DNA of 50,646 nucleotides from Peptococcaceae bacterium BRH_c23 (GCA_000961805.1 LADV01000033.1:1-50646), one strand, 5' to 3'. Positions 26,403 to 34,903 are shown, counted from the first letter of the stretch. Made by a program: numbers and translations. The notes: generated by a model from the sequence alone, not told the origin.

Positions 26403-27038
26403 TTAGGCTAGCAGTTTCTTACAAAGATCCGCAGCAGACCCTGCATCCGGGGCAAACCCGTCGGCCCCAATTTCATCGGCAAAGTCCTGAGATATCGGAG
26501 CTCCACCGATCATCACTTTTACCTTGTCGCGCAGGCCCTCTTCTTTTAAGAGTTCGATCGTATCTTTCATAGCCAGCATGGTCGTCGTGAGCAAGGCTGA
26601 CATGCCGATCACACCCGGCTGATGGTCCTTAATCGCTTGTAAGAACTTCTCTGGACCCGCATCCACCCCTACATTGATGACTGTAAAGCCTGCACTCTCT
26701 AACATCATGCCGACTAAGTTTTTTCCGATATCATGAAGGTCACCTTTGACCGTTCCGATCACCACTTTACCCGCTGAAGGGATATCTTCACTTAAAATGA
26801 GGGGTTTGACTAGCTCCATACCAGCATTCATAGCCCGCGCTGACATTAAGACTTCCGGCACATACATTTGACCGGATTTAAACCGTGCTCCTACGACACT
26901 CATTCCCGGGATCAGCCCTTGATTAATAATTTCAACCGGGTTGTCACCCGTCCCGATCGCCTGTTGGGTCAGTTGTTTGACTCGATCTAGTTGACCGGCA
27001 ATGACGCTTTGAGAAATCTCTTCATAATAATTGGCCAT
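26403..27038 (-). CDS. Corrinoid (cobalamin-binding) methyl carrier protein 1
   Basis: A 211-residue MtbC/MtgC-type corrinoid protein: an N-terminal helical cap (about 1-85) and a B12-binding Rossmann domain. The cobalt-ligand signature GDLHDIGKNLVGMMLESAGF has the Asp-x-His-x-x-Gly, followed by GMSALLTTTM and MIGGAPISQDFADEIGADGF. It accepts methyl groups from the MttB proteins and passes them to the methyltetrahydrofolate enzyme. It differs at only ten positions from the protein at 28558. Start ATG with GGGAGG. Confidence 0.93.
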   Translation of the reverse strand: MANYYEEISQSVIAGQLDRVKQLTQQAIGTGDNPVEIINQGLIPGMSVVGARFKSGQMYVPEVLMSARAMNAGMELVKPLILSEDIPSAGKVVIGTVKGDLHDIGKNLVGMMLESAGFTVINVGVDAGPEKFLQAIKDHQPGVIGMSALLTTTMLAMKDTIELLKEEGLRDKVKVMIGGAPISQDFADEIGADGFAPDAGSAADLCKKLLA

Positions 27039-27052
27039 CTCTTTTTACCTCC

Positions 27053-28531
27053 CTATTTTGAACTCTTCTTCGCTTCCCGCGCTTCCGCTCTATCGACAAT
27101 TGCTTGAATTTCTGCAATCACACTGTCTGCTAGTTTCTCGGGTTTATGATTATTAATGATAGCTTGGGTTTTTTCCTTGACCCGCTGTCCCATGGACTTA
27201 GAGCCTTCTGCCTTCCAGCCGTCATACCTGAGCCTGTTGATCAGGGTGGGTGCCCAGTTTTCACGGAAATGGGCCATGGTATGGTCTTCCGCTAAGTAGT
27301 GACCACCCGGGCCGACCTTGTCAATAACATCGACGGCTAAGTGTTCATCATCAACTAGAATACCACCTAGAATTTTCTTCACCATGCCAATGATTTCATC
27401 ATCCATGGTCATGAGTTCTAAGGAAGAGGTGGCACCATACTCCATATAGCTACAGTCGTGAACAATATTTGCGCCACTTAAACCGGCGATCAGAATTGAA
27501 AAGGCTGCTTCAATGCCCATCTGAGTGTCGATCACTTTGGCATCCGTGCAACCACCCGTACTGAACATCGGTATTTTCATGTGGCGGGCGACAGAGGTTA
27601 AGGCTGCCGAAAGTAAGCTTAATTCCGCGGCTCCATAGGATAAAATCGTGCTTGACATGTCCATGGTGGAAATTAGTCCACCCATGATAAAGGATGAACC
27701 TTTGCGGACTAATTGACCCGCTACCAGTCCTACCAAGAAATCGGCCACTGAGATTACGAGACTTCCTGCCATCGTGGCAGGAGCCACTCCACCTGAGAAA
27801 GTACAGGGTGTATATATGACGGGAATATTGGCCTTGGCTGCAAATATTGCTTTATCAATGGCCTCTGACGAATGGCGTAACGGGGGACTAGACTCTGAAT
27901 AAAGGATAATAAAGGGATTGCGTTGCAGGGCTTCCATGCCTCCCGCCACTGCTGCAGCCATATCCACGATGTCCTGATACTGATCGATCCCGAAACCCCA
28001 ATGGATAATGGGTTTGGTTGTGTTTTCGACCATAACTTGAAACGCATGAACATCTGCTAACGTCGGTGTGACATCCATGATGGTTCCGCAATCCATGGCA
28101 TAAGATATATTAGGCAAGGCGTCGACCGTAATCGCTGCCCGCAACGTATCAGACTTCCGGGGACGCCGTCGTTCCCCAGTAAAGGGATCGAGGGTGTAAG
28201 TATTCGTGGGTCCTGGGCCATAATAAACATTCTGCCCTTCCAAGAACATGGTTCGTTCACCGTTTCGATTAGAAATAACAATTCGTGAAGGTGCACTACG
28301 GATCGCCCACTCGACGAGGTGAGATGGGAAACGCACCGTATTGCCATCAACCCAACAGCCTCCCTTTTTGAAAATTTCTAAGGCCTCTTCACTGTGTACT
28401 TCAGCACCCGTTCGCTCCAGCACCTCGAGGGCACCATTTAAGATGGTTTCACATTGATCATCGCTCAACACCTTAAACTGTGGTGTCGTATTTACTTGAT
28501 AGTTGGCCCTAACGTATTGGCTTTTTGACAA
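27053..28531 (-). CDS. MttB-family (non-pyrrolysine) methyltransferase 3
   Basis: About 492 residues of the MttB superfamily, without an in-frame amber codon. LNGALEVLERTGAEVHSEEA and VDVIDKVGPGGHYLAEDH are the family marks. It is clearly related to methyltransferase 2 along its whole length but far less similar than their two corrinoid proteins are to each other. The start is either TTG 28531 (ten bases after GGAG) or GTG 28540, which is very close to it. The first corrinoid gene lies 27 bases upstream. Confidence 0.9.
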   Translation of the reverse strand: MSKSQYVRANYQVNTTPQFKVLSDDQCETILNGALEVLERTGAEVHSEEALEIFKKGGCWVDGNTVRFPSHLVEWAIRSAPSRIVISNRNGERTMFLEGQNVYYGPGPTNTYTLDPFTGERRRPRKSDTLRAAITVDALPNISYAMDCGTIMDVTPTLADVHAFQVMVENTTKPIIHWGFGIDQYQDIVDMAAAVAGGMEALQRNPFIILYSESSPPLRHSSEAIDKAIFAAKANIPVIYTPCTFSGGVAPATMAGSLVISVADFLVGLVAGQLVRKGSSFIMGGLISTMDMSSTILSYGAAELSLLSAALTSVARHMKIPMFSTGGCTDAKVIDTQMGIEAAFSILIAGLSGANIVHDCSYMEYGATSSLELMTMDDEIIGMVKKILGGILVDDEHLAVDVIDKVGPGGHYLAEDHTMAHFRENWAPTLINRLRYDGWKAEGSKSMGQRVKEKTQAIINNHKPEKLADSVIAEIQAIVDRAEAREAKKSSK

Positions 28532-28557
28532 GTCACACACTCTCCTTCCTCAATCTA

Positions 28558-29193
28558 CTAAGCTAGAAGTTTCTTACAAAGATCGGCTGCAGACCCTGCA
28601 TCCGGGGCAAACCCATCGGCCCCGATTTCATCGGCGAAGTCCTGAGATATCGGGGCCCCACCGATCATTACTTTTACTCTGTCGCGCAGGCCCTCCTCTT
28701 TTAAGAGTTCGATCGTATCTTTCATGGCCAACATGGTCGTCGTGAGCAGAGCTGACATTCCGATCACACCCGGTTGATGCTCCTTGACCGCTTGTAAAAA
28801 TTTCTCGGGACCCGCATCCACTCCTACGTTGATGACCGTATAGCCAGCACTCTCTAACATCATGCCGACTAAGTTTTTCCCGATATCATGAAGGTCGCCT
28901 TTGACCGTTCCAATGACCACCTTGCCCGCTGAAGGGATATCTTCACTGAGAATGAGGGGTTTGACTAGCTCCATACCAGCATTCATAGCCCGAGCCGACA
29001 TTAAGACCTCCGGCACATACATTTGACCGGACTTAAATCGTGCTCCTACGACACTCATTCCCGGGATTAGTCCTTGGTTAATAATTTCAACAGGGTTACT
29101 TCCGGCCTCGATGGCCTGTTGAGTCAGTTGTTTAACTCGGTCAAGTTGACCGGTAATGACGTTTTGAGAAATCTCTTCATAATAATTGGGCAT
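28558..29193 (-). CDS. Corrinoid (cobalamin-binding) methyl carrier protein 2
   Basis: A 211-residue twin of the protein at 26403, with ten visible substitutions, most in the first 32 residues (MPNYYEEISQNVITGQ). The B12 motif GDLHDIGKNLVGMMLESAGY is intact. It is the first gene of the operon, starting about 50 bases downstream of the sigma-54 promoter, with GGGAGG upstream of the ATG. Being first, it is probably the most highly expressed carrier and may serve all three methyltransferases. Confidence 0.93.
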   Translation of the reverse strand: MPNYYEEISQNVITGQLDRVKQLTQQAIEAGSNPVEIINQGLIPGMSVVGARFKSGQMYVPEVLMSARAMNAGMELVKPLILSEDIPSAGKVVIGTVKGDLHDIGKNLVGMMLESAGYTVINVGVDAGPEKFLQAVKEHQPGVIGMSALLTTTMLAMKDTIELLKEEGLRDRVKVMIGGAPISQDFADEIGADGFAPDAGSAADLCKKLLA

Positions 29194-29245
29194 TTCTGCT
29201 TCTACCTCCCTTGTTAAATTTAATAATTTTGCCGATTAAAGATTA

Positions 29246-29263
29246 TTGCAAATATTGTGCCAA
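29246..29263 (-). promoter_or_regulatory. Sigma-54 promoter of the MttB operon
   Basis: The minus strand reads TTGGCACAATATTTGCAA, an almost perfect TGGCAC-N5-TTGCA. Transcription would start near 29235, about 40 bases before the first corrinoid gene. The same 18 bases occur at 34699-34716. Confidence 0.88.
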
Positions 29264-29335
29264 TTATAATAATGAACAAGAATCAGCATTTTGAGCCGTT
29301 TTTTGCGTTGTTTGCGTTTTCCAGATTACTAAAAT

Positions 29336-29350
29336 ATCTCATTTTGGGAT
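29336..29350. promoter_or_regulatory. Activator dyad A of the MttB operon
   Basis: ATCTCA-TTT-TGGGAT, a 6-3-6 dyad 73 bp upstream of the promoter. An identical copy lies 75 bp upstream of the duplicate promoter (34791-34805). Confidence 0.5.
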
Positions 29351-29411
29351 ATTGATATCATCCACTTCCCAAAATTCTGTGATATATCCGATGTCGGAGG
29401 GATTCTCGATT

Positions 29412-29447
29412 ATCCTATTATAGGATTCAATAATCTCTTTTTAAGAT
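29412..29447. promoter_or_regulatory. Activator dyads B and C of the MttB operon
   Basis: ATCCTA-TTA-TAGGAT (29412-29426) is a perfect 6-3-6 dyad. ATCTCTTTTTAAGAT (29433-29447) follows it 21 bases later, centre to centre, on the same face of the helix. The block is conserved upstream of the duplicate promoter (34866-34903), 149-150 bp from each promoter. It is the likely enhancer for the activators at 31736 and 35104. Confidence 0.6.
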
Positions 29448-29572
29448 TATTGGTAATCCTAATCACACAGGATCACACAAGGCAGGGACAATTTAAAGAA
29501 ATTTATAGCCTGTTTAAAAGATTGTTCATTTGACAATACCTATTTTAAAGCAGAGCCAACTGTACGTTTAAC

Positions 29573-29610
29573 AAACAAAGACCCACTATTGATGATGTGG
29601 GTCTTTGTTT
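29573..29610 (-). terminator. Terminator of the BCCT transporter gene
   Basis: Perfect 14-bp arms (29573-29586, 29597-29610) end in CTTTGTTT. The stem lies 49 bases after the transporter stop and shares its flanking sequence TACGTTTAACAA with the terminator at 35037. Confidence 0.85.
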
Positions 29611-29658
29611 CACTAAAGTTTTAACCCTTTAATGAAAGTACATATATATGTTGATTGT

Positions 29659-31227
29659 TTAAACTGTCTTACTGTTTTGTTTTGTGGGTGCATTATAGTT
29701 ATTAACTTGTTTAACACTTTCCTGATCAAATTCTTTATTAAAGGCCTTTGTAAGTGATACTACCATGGCAAACATGACGATCATAAACGGAAAGGCTGCA
29801 GCAATGGAGGCAGTCTGTAGCGCACTCAATCCACCAGCTATCATCAAGGCGATGGCTACAGCACCGACAATCACACCCCAAGTAATCTTTAGCCCGGCTT
29901 TAGGGTTTAATTCCCCACCCGAAGTTAACATAGCCATAACAAATGTAGCCGAGTCTGCCGAGGTAATAAAGAAGATCGCTATGATCAAGGTGGTCAAGAT
30001 GGTTAGAATGCTCGCCATCGGGTAGTACTGGAACATGGCAAAAATGGCTGTGCTCATATCTTTTGCCACTGCAGCGGCAATCCCACCCTGTTGAACAACA
30101 TCAACAAACAGGGCACTGTTGCCCATGACTGACAACCACAGAAAACTCATTAAAGTAGGAGCAATGACTACACCCAAGACAAACTCTCTGACCGATCTGC
30201 CCCTCGAAATACGCGCAATGAATGCCCCAACAAAAGGACCCCAGGCAACCCACCATGCCCAGTAGAAAATGGTCCATCCTCCAACCCAACCATCATTTGT
30301 TTTGAAGGTATCGGCCCAAAAACTCATTTGAACAATATTCTGAAGGTAAGACCCGAAAGTTTCGGTAAAGCCGTTAAGAATATACCGAGTTGGCCCAACG
30401 ATTAGTATAAAACCCACAATTATAGCGATTAGTACCATATTAGCGTTACTAAGGAACTTAATCCCTCGATTAATTCCAGTTACTGCCGATGTTATAAATA
30501 ATGCCGTAATCACTACGATGATAACGACAGTTGTCGTCATCCCGGTGGGAAGGCCATAGGCATAATTTAAACCGGAAGCAATCTGAGTAGCACCTAATCC
30601 CAGTGAGGTAGCAACCCCAAAGATCGTAGCAAATACTGCAAGAATATCGACTAGTTTGCCAACCCAACCGTTTATTCCTTTCTCTCCAAGTAGCGGATAA
30701 AGAGAGGAACTGACTAAAGCTGGTAAACCTTTACGGAACTGAAAATAAGCCATTGACAAGCCGACTACGGCAAAAATACTCCATGGATGTAAGCCCCAAT
30801 GGAAAAATACATAACGCATGGCAATTTGAGCTGATTCAACGCTCGATTTCTCGCCATAAGGAGGAGCCGAATAGTGATACATGGGTTCAGCTACTCCCCA
30901 AAAGACAAGGCCAATTCCCATACCAGCTGCAAAGAGCATGGCAAACCAGCTCCAAGTGCTGTATTCAGGCTTCTCTCCATCTTTGCCTAGGGTAAGTTTG
31001 CCATATTTGCTTAACGCTAAAAATATAGCAAAACATAGGAAAAAAGTTACTCCAATTAAATAACTCCAACCGAAATTGTCCGTAATGAATTTCTGTACCG
31101 CGCTGAAAGTTGCACCGGCTGCTTTAGGTTGAAGCAATGTAAAGAAAACAAACAGAACCATAATGATCGCAGAAATTGAAAAAATAGTCCGATCAATTTT
31201 TCCTAGGAAACTCTTTTTTTCATCCAT
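29659..31227 (-). CDS. BCCT-family betaine/carnitine/choline transporter
   Basis: A 522-residue membrane protein with about twelve helices of the betaine-carnitine-choline transporter family. The central signature FYWAWWVAWGPFVGAFIARI and the Trp-rich GMGIGLVFWGVAEPMYHY form the quaternary-ammonium site in this family. It should import the methylated amine used by the MttB proteins. ATG 31227 follows AAGGAGGAACGAAGT; longer in-frame extensions lack a ribosome binding site. It has its own sigma-54 promoter at 31390-31407, so it is probably induced together with the methyltransferase operon. Confidence 0.92.
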   Translation of the reverse strand: MDEKKSFLGKIDRTIFSISAIIMVLFVFFTLLQPKAAGATFSAVQKFITDNFGWSYLIGVTFFLCFAIFLALSKYGKLTLGKDGEKPEYSTWSWFAMLFAAGMGIGLVFWGVAEPMYHYSAPPYGEKSSVESAQIAMRYVFFHWGLHPWSIFAVVGLSMAYFQFRKGLPALVSSSLYPLLGEKGINGWVGKLVDILAVFATIFGVATSLGLGATQIASGLNYAYGLPTGMTTTVVIIVVITALFITSAVTGINRGIKFLSNANMVLIAIIVGFILIVGPTRYILNGFTETFGSYLQNIVQMSFWADTFKTNDGWVGGWTIFYWAWWVAWGPFVGAFIARISRGRSVREFVLGVVIAPTLMSFLWLSVMGNSALFVDVVQQGGIAAAVAKDMSTAIFAMFQYYPMASILTILTTLIIAIFFITSADSATFVMAMLTSGGELNPKAGLKITWGVIVGAVAIALMIAGGLSALQTASIAAAFPFMIVMFAMVVSLTKAFNKEFDQESVKQVNNYNAPTKQNSKTV

Positions 31228-31389
31228 ACTTCGTTCCTCCTTAATCTTTCTCTTTAGTTCGATCATCTGGAGTTCACTTGACCATGGGCACTCCCCCTCC
31301 ATCTTGCCTAATCGCAGTACAATAATTAAAATTTGGTTTCCAACTGCGTTCAGAGATGTATGATTATCTTTTCTGAATATTAAATTTAT

Positions 31390-31407
31390 TTGCAATAAGC
31401 ATGCCAC
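31390..31407 (-). promoter_or_regulatory. Sigma-54 promoter of the BCCT transporter
   Basis: The minus strand reads GTGGCATGCTTATTGCAAA: TGGCA and TTGCA with the required ten-base GG-GC spacing. The start would be near 31380, leaving a leader of about 150 bases. Confidence 0.75.
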
Positions 31408-31408
31408 T

Positions 31409-31440
31409 TTAACTTAATGAATGCATACTCATTAAGTTAA
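31409..31440. promoter_or_regulatory. 12-bp inverted repeat next to the BCCT promoter
   Basis: TTAACTTAATGA and TCATTAAGTTAA form perfect 12-bp arms around an 8-base spacer, directly upstream of the -24 element. No T-run follows, so an operator is more likely than a terminator. Confidence 0.5.
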
Positions 31441-31474
31441 GAGGCTTTGTTTCTCGCTTTATTATGCTATATTG

Positions 31475-31690
31475 TCAATCTAAACGAGCAGAAAATCCTG
31501 CATTAATCATTGTTTCAGCGGCACAGTTTTTAGGTCAGCCATGTTTAAGTTTGATATAGTTCTTTAAAAAATTTTCTGAACAAAATTGAAAAGCTCTTCA
31601 GACAGACTGCTTAGTTCTATCCAAAAAGCCATCCAATAACTCTGTTGTCTCAATATAAGAACGAAAACCGTAATATTATCGCTGAGTTCC
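31475..31690 (-). pseudogene. Possible decayed coding sequence between transporter and activator
   Basis: One minus-strand frame reads like protein but is broken by stops: YIETTELLDGFLDRTKQSV, stop, RAFQFCSENFLKNYIKLKHG, stop, PKNCAAETMINAGFSARLD, stop. Both internal stops are TGA. I do not recognise the family. It may be the end of a lost gene displaced when the activator was duplicated or the transporter was inserted. Confidence 0.3.
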
Positions 31691-31735
31691 CATAGATAAT
31701 GCCTTTTGGCGAATCTCAACTTAGGATGACTATCT

Positions 31736-33568
31736 CTATTTAGGAATTTTGATATCAAGCCCCAGATCTTTTACCTTTCTGTAGAAAGTAGATCTACTTA
31801 TGCCTAGGCTATCAGCCGCCTTTTCTTTAGCTTGACCGCTACTACCGAACCTTTTCAATGTAGCTACAATAGCATTTTTCTCTAACTCAGCTAAGGTAGG
31901 TTGAACATCCCCTGTTGATAGACTGGCATTTTGTTCATAATAGTCATTTACCCGAGAAGACAAGCAAGTACAGTCAATAACATTTTTCGTGACAATATTG
32001 ACTGCATACTCAACTGCATTTTCCAGTTCCCTTACATTCCCCAACCAAGGGTAAACAAGCATTTTTTTCTGAACTTCTTGTGTAAAGCTGGTAATTTGTT
32101 TACCAAGGATCAGGTTATACTTATCTAAAAAATGATAGAGCAGAAGCATCAAATCTTCTTTCCGTTCACGCAACGGCGGAATATAAAACGGAATAACACT
32201 TAACCTATAGAAGAGGTCACTTCTAAATAACTTTTCACTGATCATTTCTTCGAGATTGCGATTTGTCGCAGCGATAATCCGGACATCGACCCACACTGGT
32301 TTTACTCCACCGATCCGATCAATTCTGACTTCTTGCAACACTCGTAACAACTTCACCTGAAGATGCATCGGCATGTCACCAATTTCATCGAGAAAGATTG
32401 TCCCTCCATCCGCTTGTTCGAATTTTCCCGGTTTACCACCGCGACTAGCTCCCGTAAAGGCTCCTTCTTCATACCCGAAAAGTTCACTCTCCAGGAGCGC
32501 CTCCGGAATAGCTCCGCAATTTATGGCGATAAATGGGCCGTTTTTTCGATGGCTTTCTTCGTGAATAGCTCGGGCAAATAACTCTTTACCGGTTCCACTC
32601 TCGCCTGTAATTAAGATTGTTGAGTCTGTTGCGGCGACAAGTTGCATTTTCTGCTTAAGCATGGTCATCGCCTTACTGGTCCCTAATATTCCGTCAAGAG
32701 TATATTTGCGATCTTCTCGAATCAATCGTCCTGCTAATTTTCGCAGCTCACGAATGCTTCGGAAGGAAATTACTAAACCGATAATTTCCTGATCTGTTTT
32801 GATGGGTGTTATGGTACTGATAAAGAGGCAGAGTTCTTCCTTGTTTTTATACTTGATTTCTTGTTCGGCATATTGTTGTCCAAAGCTCAGAACTTTTGGA
32901 GCAGAAAACTCTGGAAAAATATCATTGATGTGTTGCCCACAAGCTTGCTGAGTAGAAATACTCAATAGCTTTTCGGCAGACTTGTTAACATGGGTTATAA
33001 AACCTGCATGATCAATCGCTACGAGTCCTTCGACAATAGAGTTAATGACTGCGCTAAATTGGTTGGCCATTAATGAGAGGCGACCATGCATTTGATTTTC
33101 ACCAATCTTACTACTTGTTAAAGCTGCTATTTTCATCAAAAAGTCTTGCAACTTGTCTCGATTAGCAAGCAGCTCATGCTTTTCCACTTCGTCAAAAGCA
33201 AAAATTGAAATTGTGCCAATTATATTGCCGTTCAAGATGATTGGAGATAGTATTGCGGCTTTGAGTTTGCAGATTATCTTCTGCTGACAATCTTTACAAA
33301 TGCTGTGTTTAAGAGGTTCGTCATCTAAAACAAAATAACCGCCGTTGTCAACGATATACTTTGTGATCGATCCTTTTCCATAAACAATCCCAATCTCACT
33401 CTTGTATTTTCCTGTCCCGGCAATGACTTTCAAGTTGTCATCAATAATAGCAACCTCAAATTCTATCACTGCTGAAATAACATCTGCTATTTGTTGGACA
33501 TAGGATTGGTTTGATTCTAATTCTGACGCAAACAACGGTGAATACAAGTTCTCACGCATAGCTTTCAT
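31736..33568 (-). CDS. Sigma-54-dependent activator, copy 1 (sensor + PAS + AAA+)
   Basis: A 610-residue enhancer-binding protein. Residues ~15-160 are a sensor region with a cysteine group [10 protein letters not shown] (C-x2-C-x5-C) inside a GAF-like fold. A PAS domain follows (about 170-280; [20 protein letters not shown]). Then come the AAA+ domain ([24 protein letters not shown]) and a Fis-type helix-turn-helix ([20 protein letters not shown]). It lies upstream of the transporter and two genes away from the MttB operon, both with sigma-54 promoters. The copy at 35104 is nearly the same from the PAS domain onward. The start ATG follows GGGTGAGGTT. Confidence 0.93.
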   Translation of the reverse strand: MKAMRENLYSPLFASELESNQSYVQQIADVISAVIEFEVAIIDDNLKVIAGTGKYKSEIGIVYGKGSITKYIVDNGGYFVLDDEPLKHSICKDCQQKIICKLKAAILSPIILNGNIIGTISIFAFDEVEKHELLANRDKLQDFLMKIAALTSSKIGENQMHGRLSLMANQFSAVINSIVEGLVAIDHAGFITHVNKSAEKLLSISTQQACGQHINDIFPEFSAPKVLSFGQQYAEQEIKYKNKEELCLFISTITPIKTDQEIIGLVISFRSIRELRKLAGRLIREDRKYTLDGILGTSKAMTMLKQKMQLVAATDSTILITGESGTGKELFARAIHEESHRKNGPFIAINCGAIPEALLESELFGYEEGAFTGASRGGKPGKFEQADGGTIFLDEIGDMPMHLQVKLLRVLQEVRIDRIGGVKPVWVDVRIIAATNRNLEEMISEKLFRSDLFYRLSVIPFYIPPLRERKEDLMLLLYHFLDKYNLILGKQITSFTQEVQKKMLVYPWLGNVRELENAVEYAVNIVTKNVIDCTCLSSRVNDYYEQNASLSTGDVQPTLAELEKNAIVATLKRFGSSGQAKEKAADSLGISRSTFYRKVKDLGLDIKIPK

Positions 33569-33664
33569 AACCTCACCCGTATCCTATAATTTTTAAACCA
33601 TCAGTTTAAAATTCCTTCGCAACGCTCCTCTCGATGTTTGCTGAGATGTATTGTCAGGCTATCT

Positions 33665-34462
33665 CTATTCGTACAACCCTTTACGGTGGGCAGTTAAATA
33701 CTGCATACAGAATGAATCTTGTCCCAATAAAGCCTGAGAGGCATAAACAAAACCCATCATTGCTTTATCAAGTGGATCAAGAATATAGGCATCCATGCCA
33801 GCTTCCATTGTCTGAATCATAAAGGCTTGGTTCAAAATCTTGCGGTTAGGTAACCCATATGAAACGTTACTTAGGCCACATGCCGCGTGAACACGAGGAT
33901 ATTCTTTACGAATAAAACGGACTGTATCTAGAACATCGTTACCACACCCATCTCCCGTACTGATTGGGGTGACAAGCGGATCTAGGTAAATATCATCTTC
34001 CGGAACTCCGGCTGCTGTAAGATCCCCCACTAATTTACGCACAATCGCAATACGTTGCTCAGCAGATTCTGGAACACCCGTGTCATCCATACACAATGCT
34101 ACAACTTTTGCCTTATATTTTAGAACCAAAGGTAAGACCATGGCGTAGCGTTCTTTCTCTGCCGTTATGGAATTAACCATGGGCTGACCATTCTTTATAG
34201 CGGCAAGTCCGGCCTCCATTGCCTCTGTCCTGGGTGTATCAATACAAAGCGGTGCCGATACTACTTCCTGAATAGTGCGAACAAGCCATTCCATCGTCTC
34301 AACCTCGTCATGCACCATAGTACCGCAGTTAACATCTACATAATGAGCCCCAGACTCTACTTGCCTTTTCGCCAACTCCTGAATAAAGGCCACATCCCTT
34401 TGCTCAACGGCAGGTTTAACAGCTTTTCTGCTTGTATTGATAAGTTCCCCAATGATTAACAT
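33665..34462 (-). CDS. Methyltetrahydrofolate:corrinoid methyltransferase (MtgA/MtrH-like)
   Basis: A 265-residue pterin-binding TIM barrel of the kind that exchanges methyl groups between corrinoid proteins and tetrahydrofolate. MLIIGELINTSRKAV at the start, HYVDVNCGTM, GQPMVNSITAEKERY and YPRVHAACGLSNVSYGLPNR match the family's pterin and Asn-rich loops. It completes the path from methylated amine to methyltetrahydrofolate started by the MttB and corrinoid proteins. It is expressed from the duplicate sigma-54 promoter at 34699 behind a leader of about 240 bases containing gene remnants. The ATG follows AGAAGGAGG. Confidence 0.92.
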   Translation of the reverse strand: MLIIGELINTSRKAVKPAVEQRDVAFIQELAKRQVESGAHYVDVNCGTMVHDEVETMEWLVRTIQEVVSAPLCIDTPRTEAMEAGLAAIKNGQPMVNSITAEKERYAMVLPLVLKYKAKVVALCMDDTGVPESAEQRIAIVRKLVGDLTAAGVPEDDIYLDPLVTPISTGDGCGNDVLDTVRFIRKEYPRVHAACGLSNVSYGLPNRKILNQAFMIQTMEAGMDAYILDPLDKAMMGFVYASQALLGQDSFCMQYLTAHRKGLYE

Positions 34463-34542
34463 TTGCCTTCCTCCTTCTACTATTTAAGATTATCTATTCA
34501 TCAGCTAATGTGTAACAGGCAAATACTTTGCTTTTCATTCTT

Positions 34543-34651
34543 ACACCTTCCAACTAGGATGACTGATGGTCATTCTAATGCATTCTGACTTATCGAACTC
34601 GCTTAGAGCGTTTATTATCAAACTTCTTCATAATAATATGGCATTTCTTTT
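34543..34651 (-). pseudogene. Deletion scar: corrinoid-gene start joined to the end of a HyuA-like gene
   Basis: Just after the duplicate promoter the minus strand encodes M-P-Y-Y-Y-E-E-V-stop (ATG at 34651), matching the start MPNYYEE of corrinoid protein 2. It then passes in another frame into IRMTISHPSWKV-stop, matching the end VTAIGHPSWEE of the HyuA-like protein. So an ancestral corrinoid-to-HyuA operon was deleted internally, leaving its two ends. The MtgA-like gene follows directly. Confidence 0.6.
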
Positions 34652-34698
34652 TTTCTACCCCCTTCGCTAAATCCAACAGTTCAACCGTTTAATGATCA

Positions 34699-34716
34699 TT
34701 GCAAATATTGTGCCAA
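34699..34716 (-). promoter_or_regulatory. Sigma-54 promoter, duplicate copy
   Basis: TTGGCACAATATTTGCAA on the minus strand, identical to 29246-29263. Downstream lie the deletion scar and the MtgA-like gene. Confidence 0.85.
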
Positions 34717-34790
34717 TTCTAATATCTAGCATAAACCTGCATTTTGAGCCGTTTTAACGATTTTAGCCTTATAAGCAGATTGTAATAGAA

Positions 34791-34903
34791 ATCTCATTTT
34801 GGGATATTAATTATTTCTAATTTGCTAAATGCCGATATTTAGTGGATCTCCAGTGATTCTCGATTATCCTATTATAGGATTCAATAATCCCGTTTTAGGG
34901 ATT
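34791..34903. promoter_or_regulatory. Activator dyad array of the duplicate promoter
   Basis: ATCTCATTTTGGGAT (34791-34805), ATCCTATTATAGGAT (34866-34880) and AATCCCGTTTTAGGGATT (34886-34903). The first two are identical to those at 29336 and 29412 and lie at nearly the same distances from the promoter (75 and 150 bp), while the sequence between them has diverged. That marks them as conserved binding sites. Confidence 0.6.

Noticed and set aside
27754..28350. Several long open frames inside methyltransferase 3 on the same strand
   Set aside because: They lie fully within the methyltransferase gene in other frames, lack ribosome binding sites and show no domain.
21447..28531. Pyrrolysine-containing MttB genes
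   Set aside because: All three frames continue through the expected pyrrolysine region without an amber codon.
29330..29460. Dyad array as a CRISPR or attachment site
   Set aside because: The repeats are short, imperfect and irregularly spaced, with no spacers, cas genes or integrase; their position relative to the sigma-54 promoter explains them.
31560..31640. Internal TGA codons at 31475-31690 as selenocysteine codons
   Set aside because: No SECIS-like stem was visible after either TGA and no selenoprotein family fits; decay is simpler.
31564..31758. 64-codon minus-strand frame overlapping the end of activator copy 1
   Set aside because: It overlaps the activator's 3' end, and a neighbouring frame with stops looks more protein-like; I treat the region as a decayed gene.
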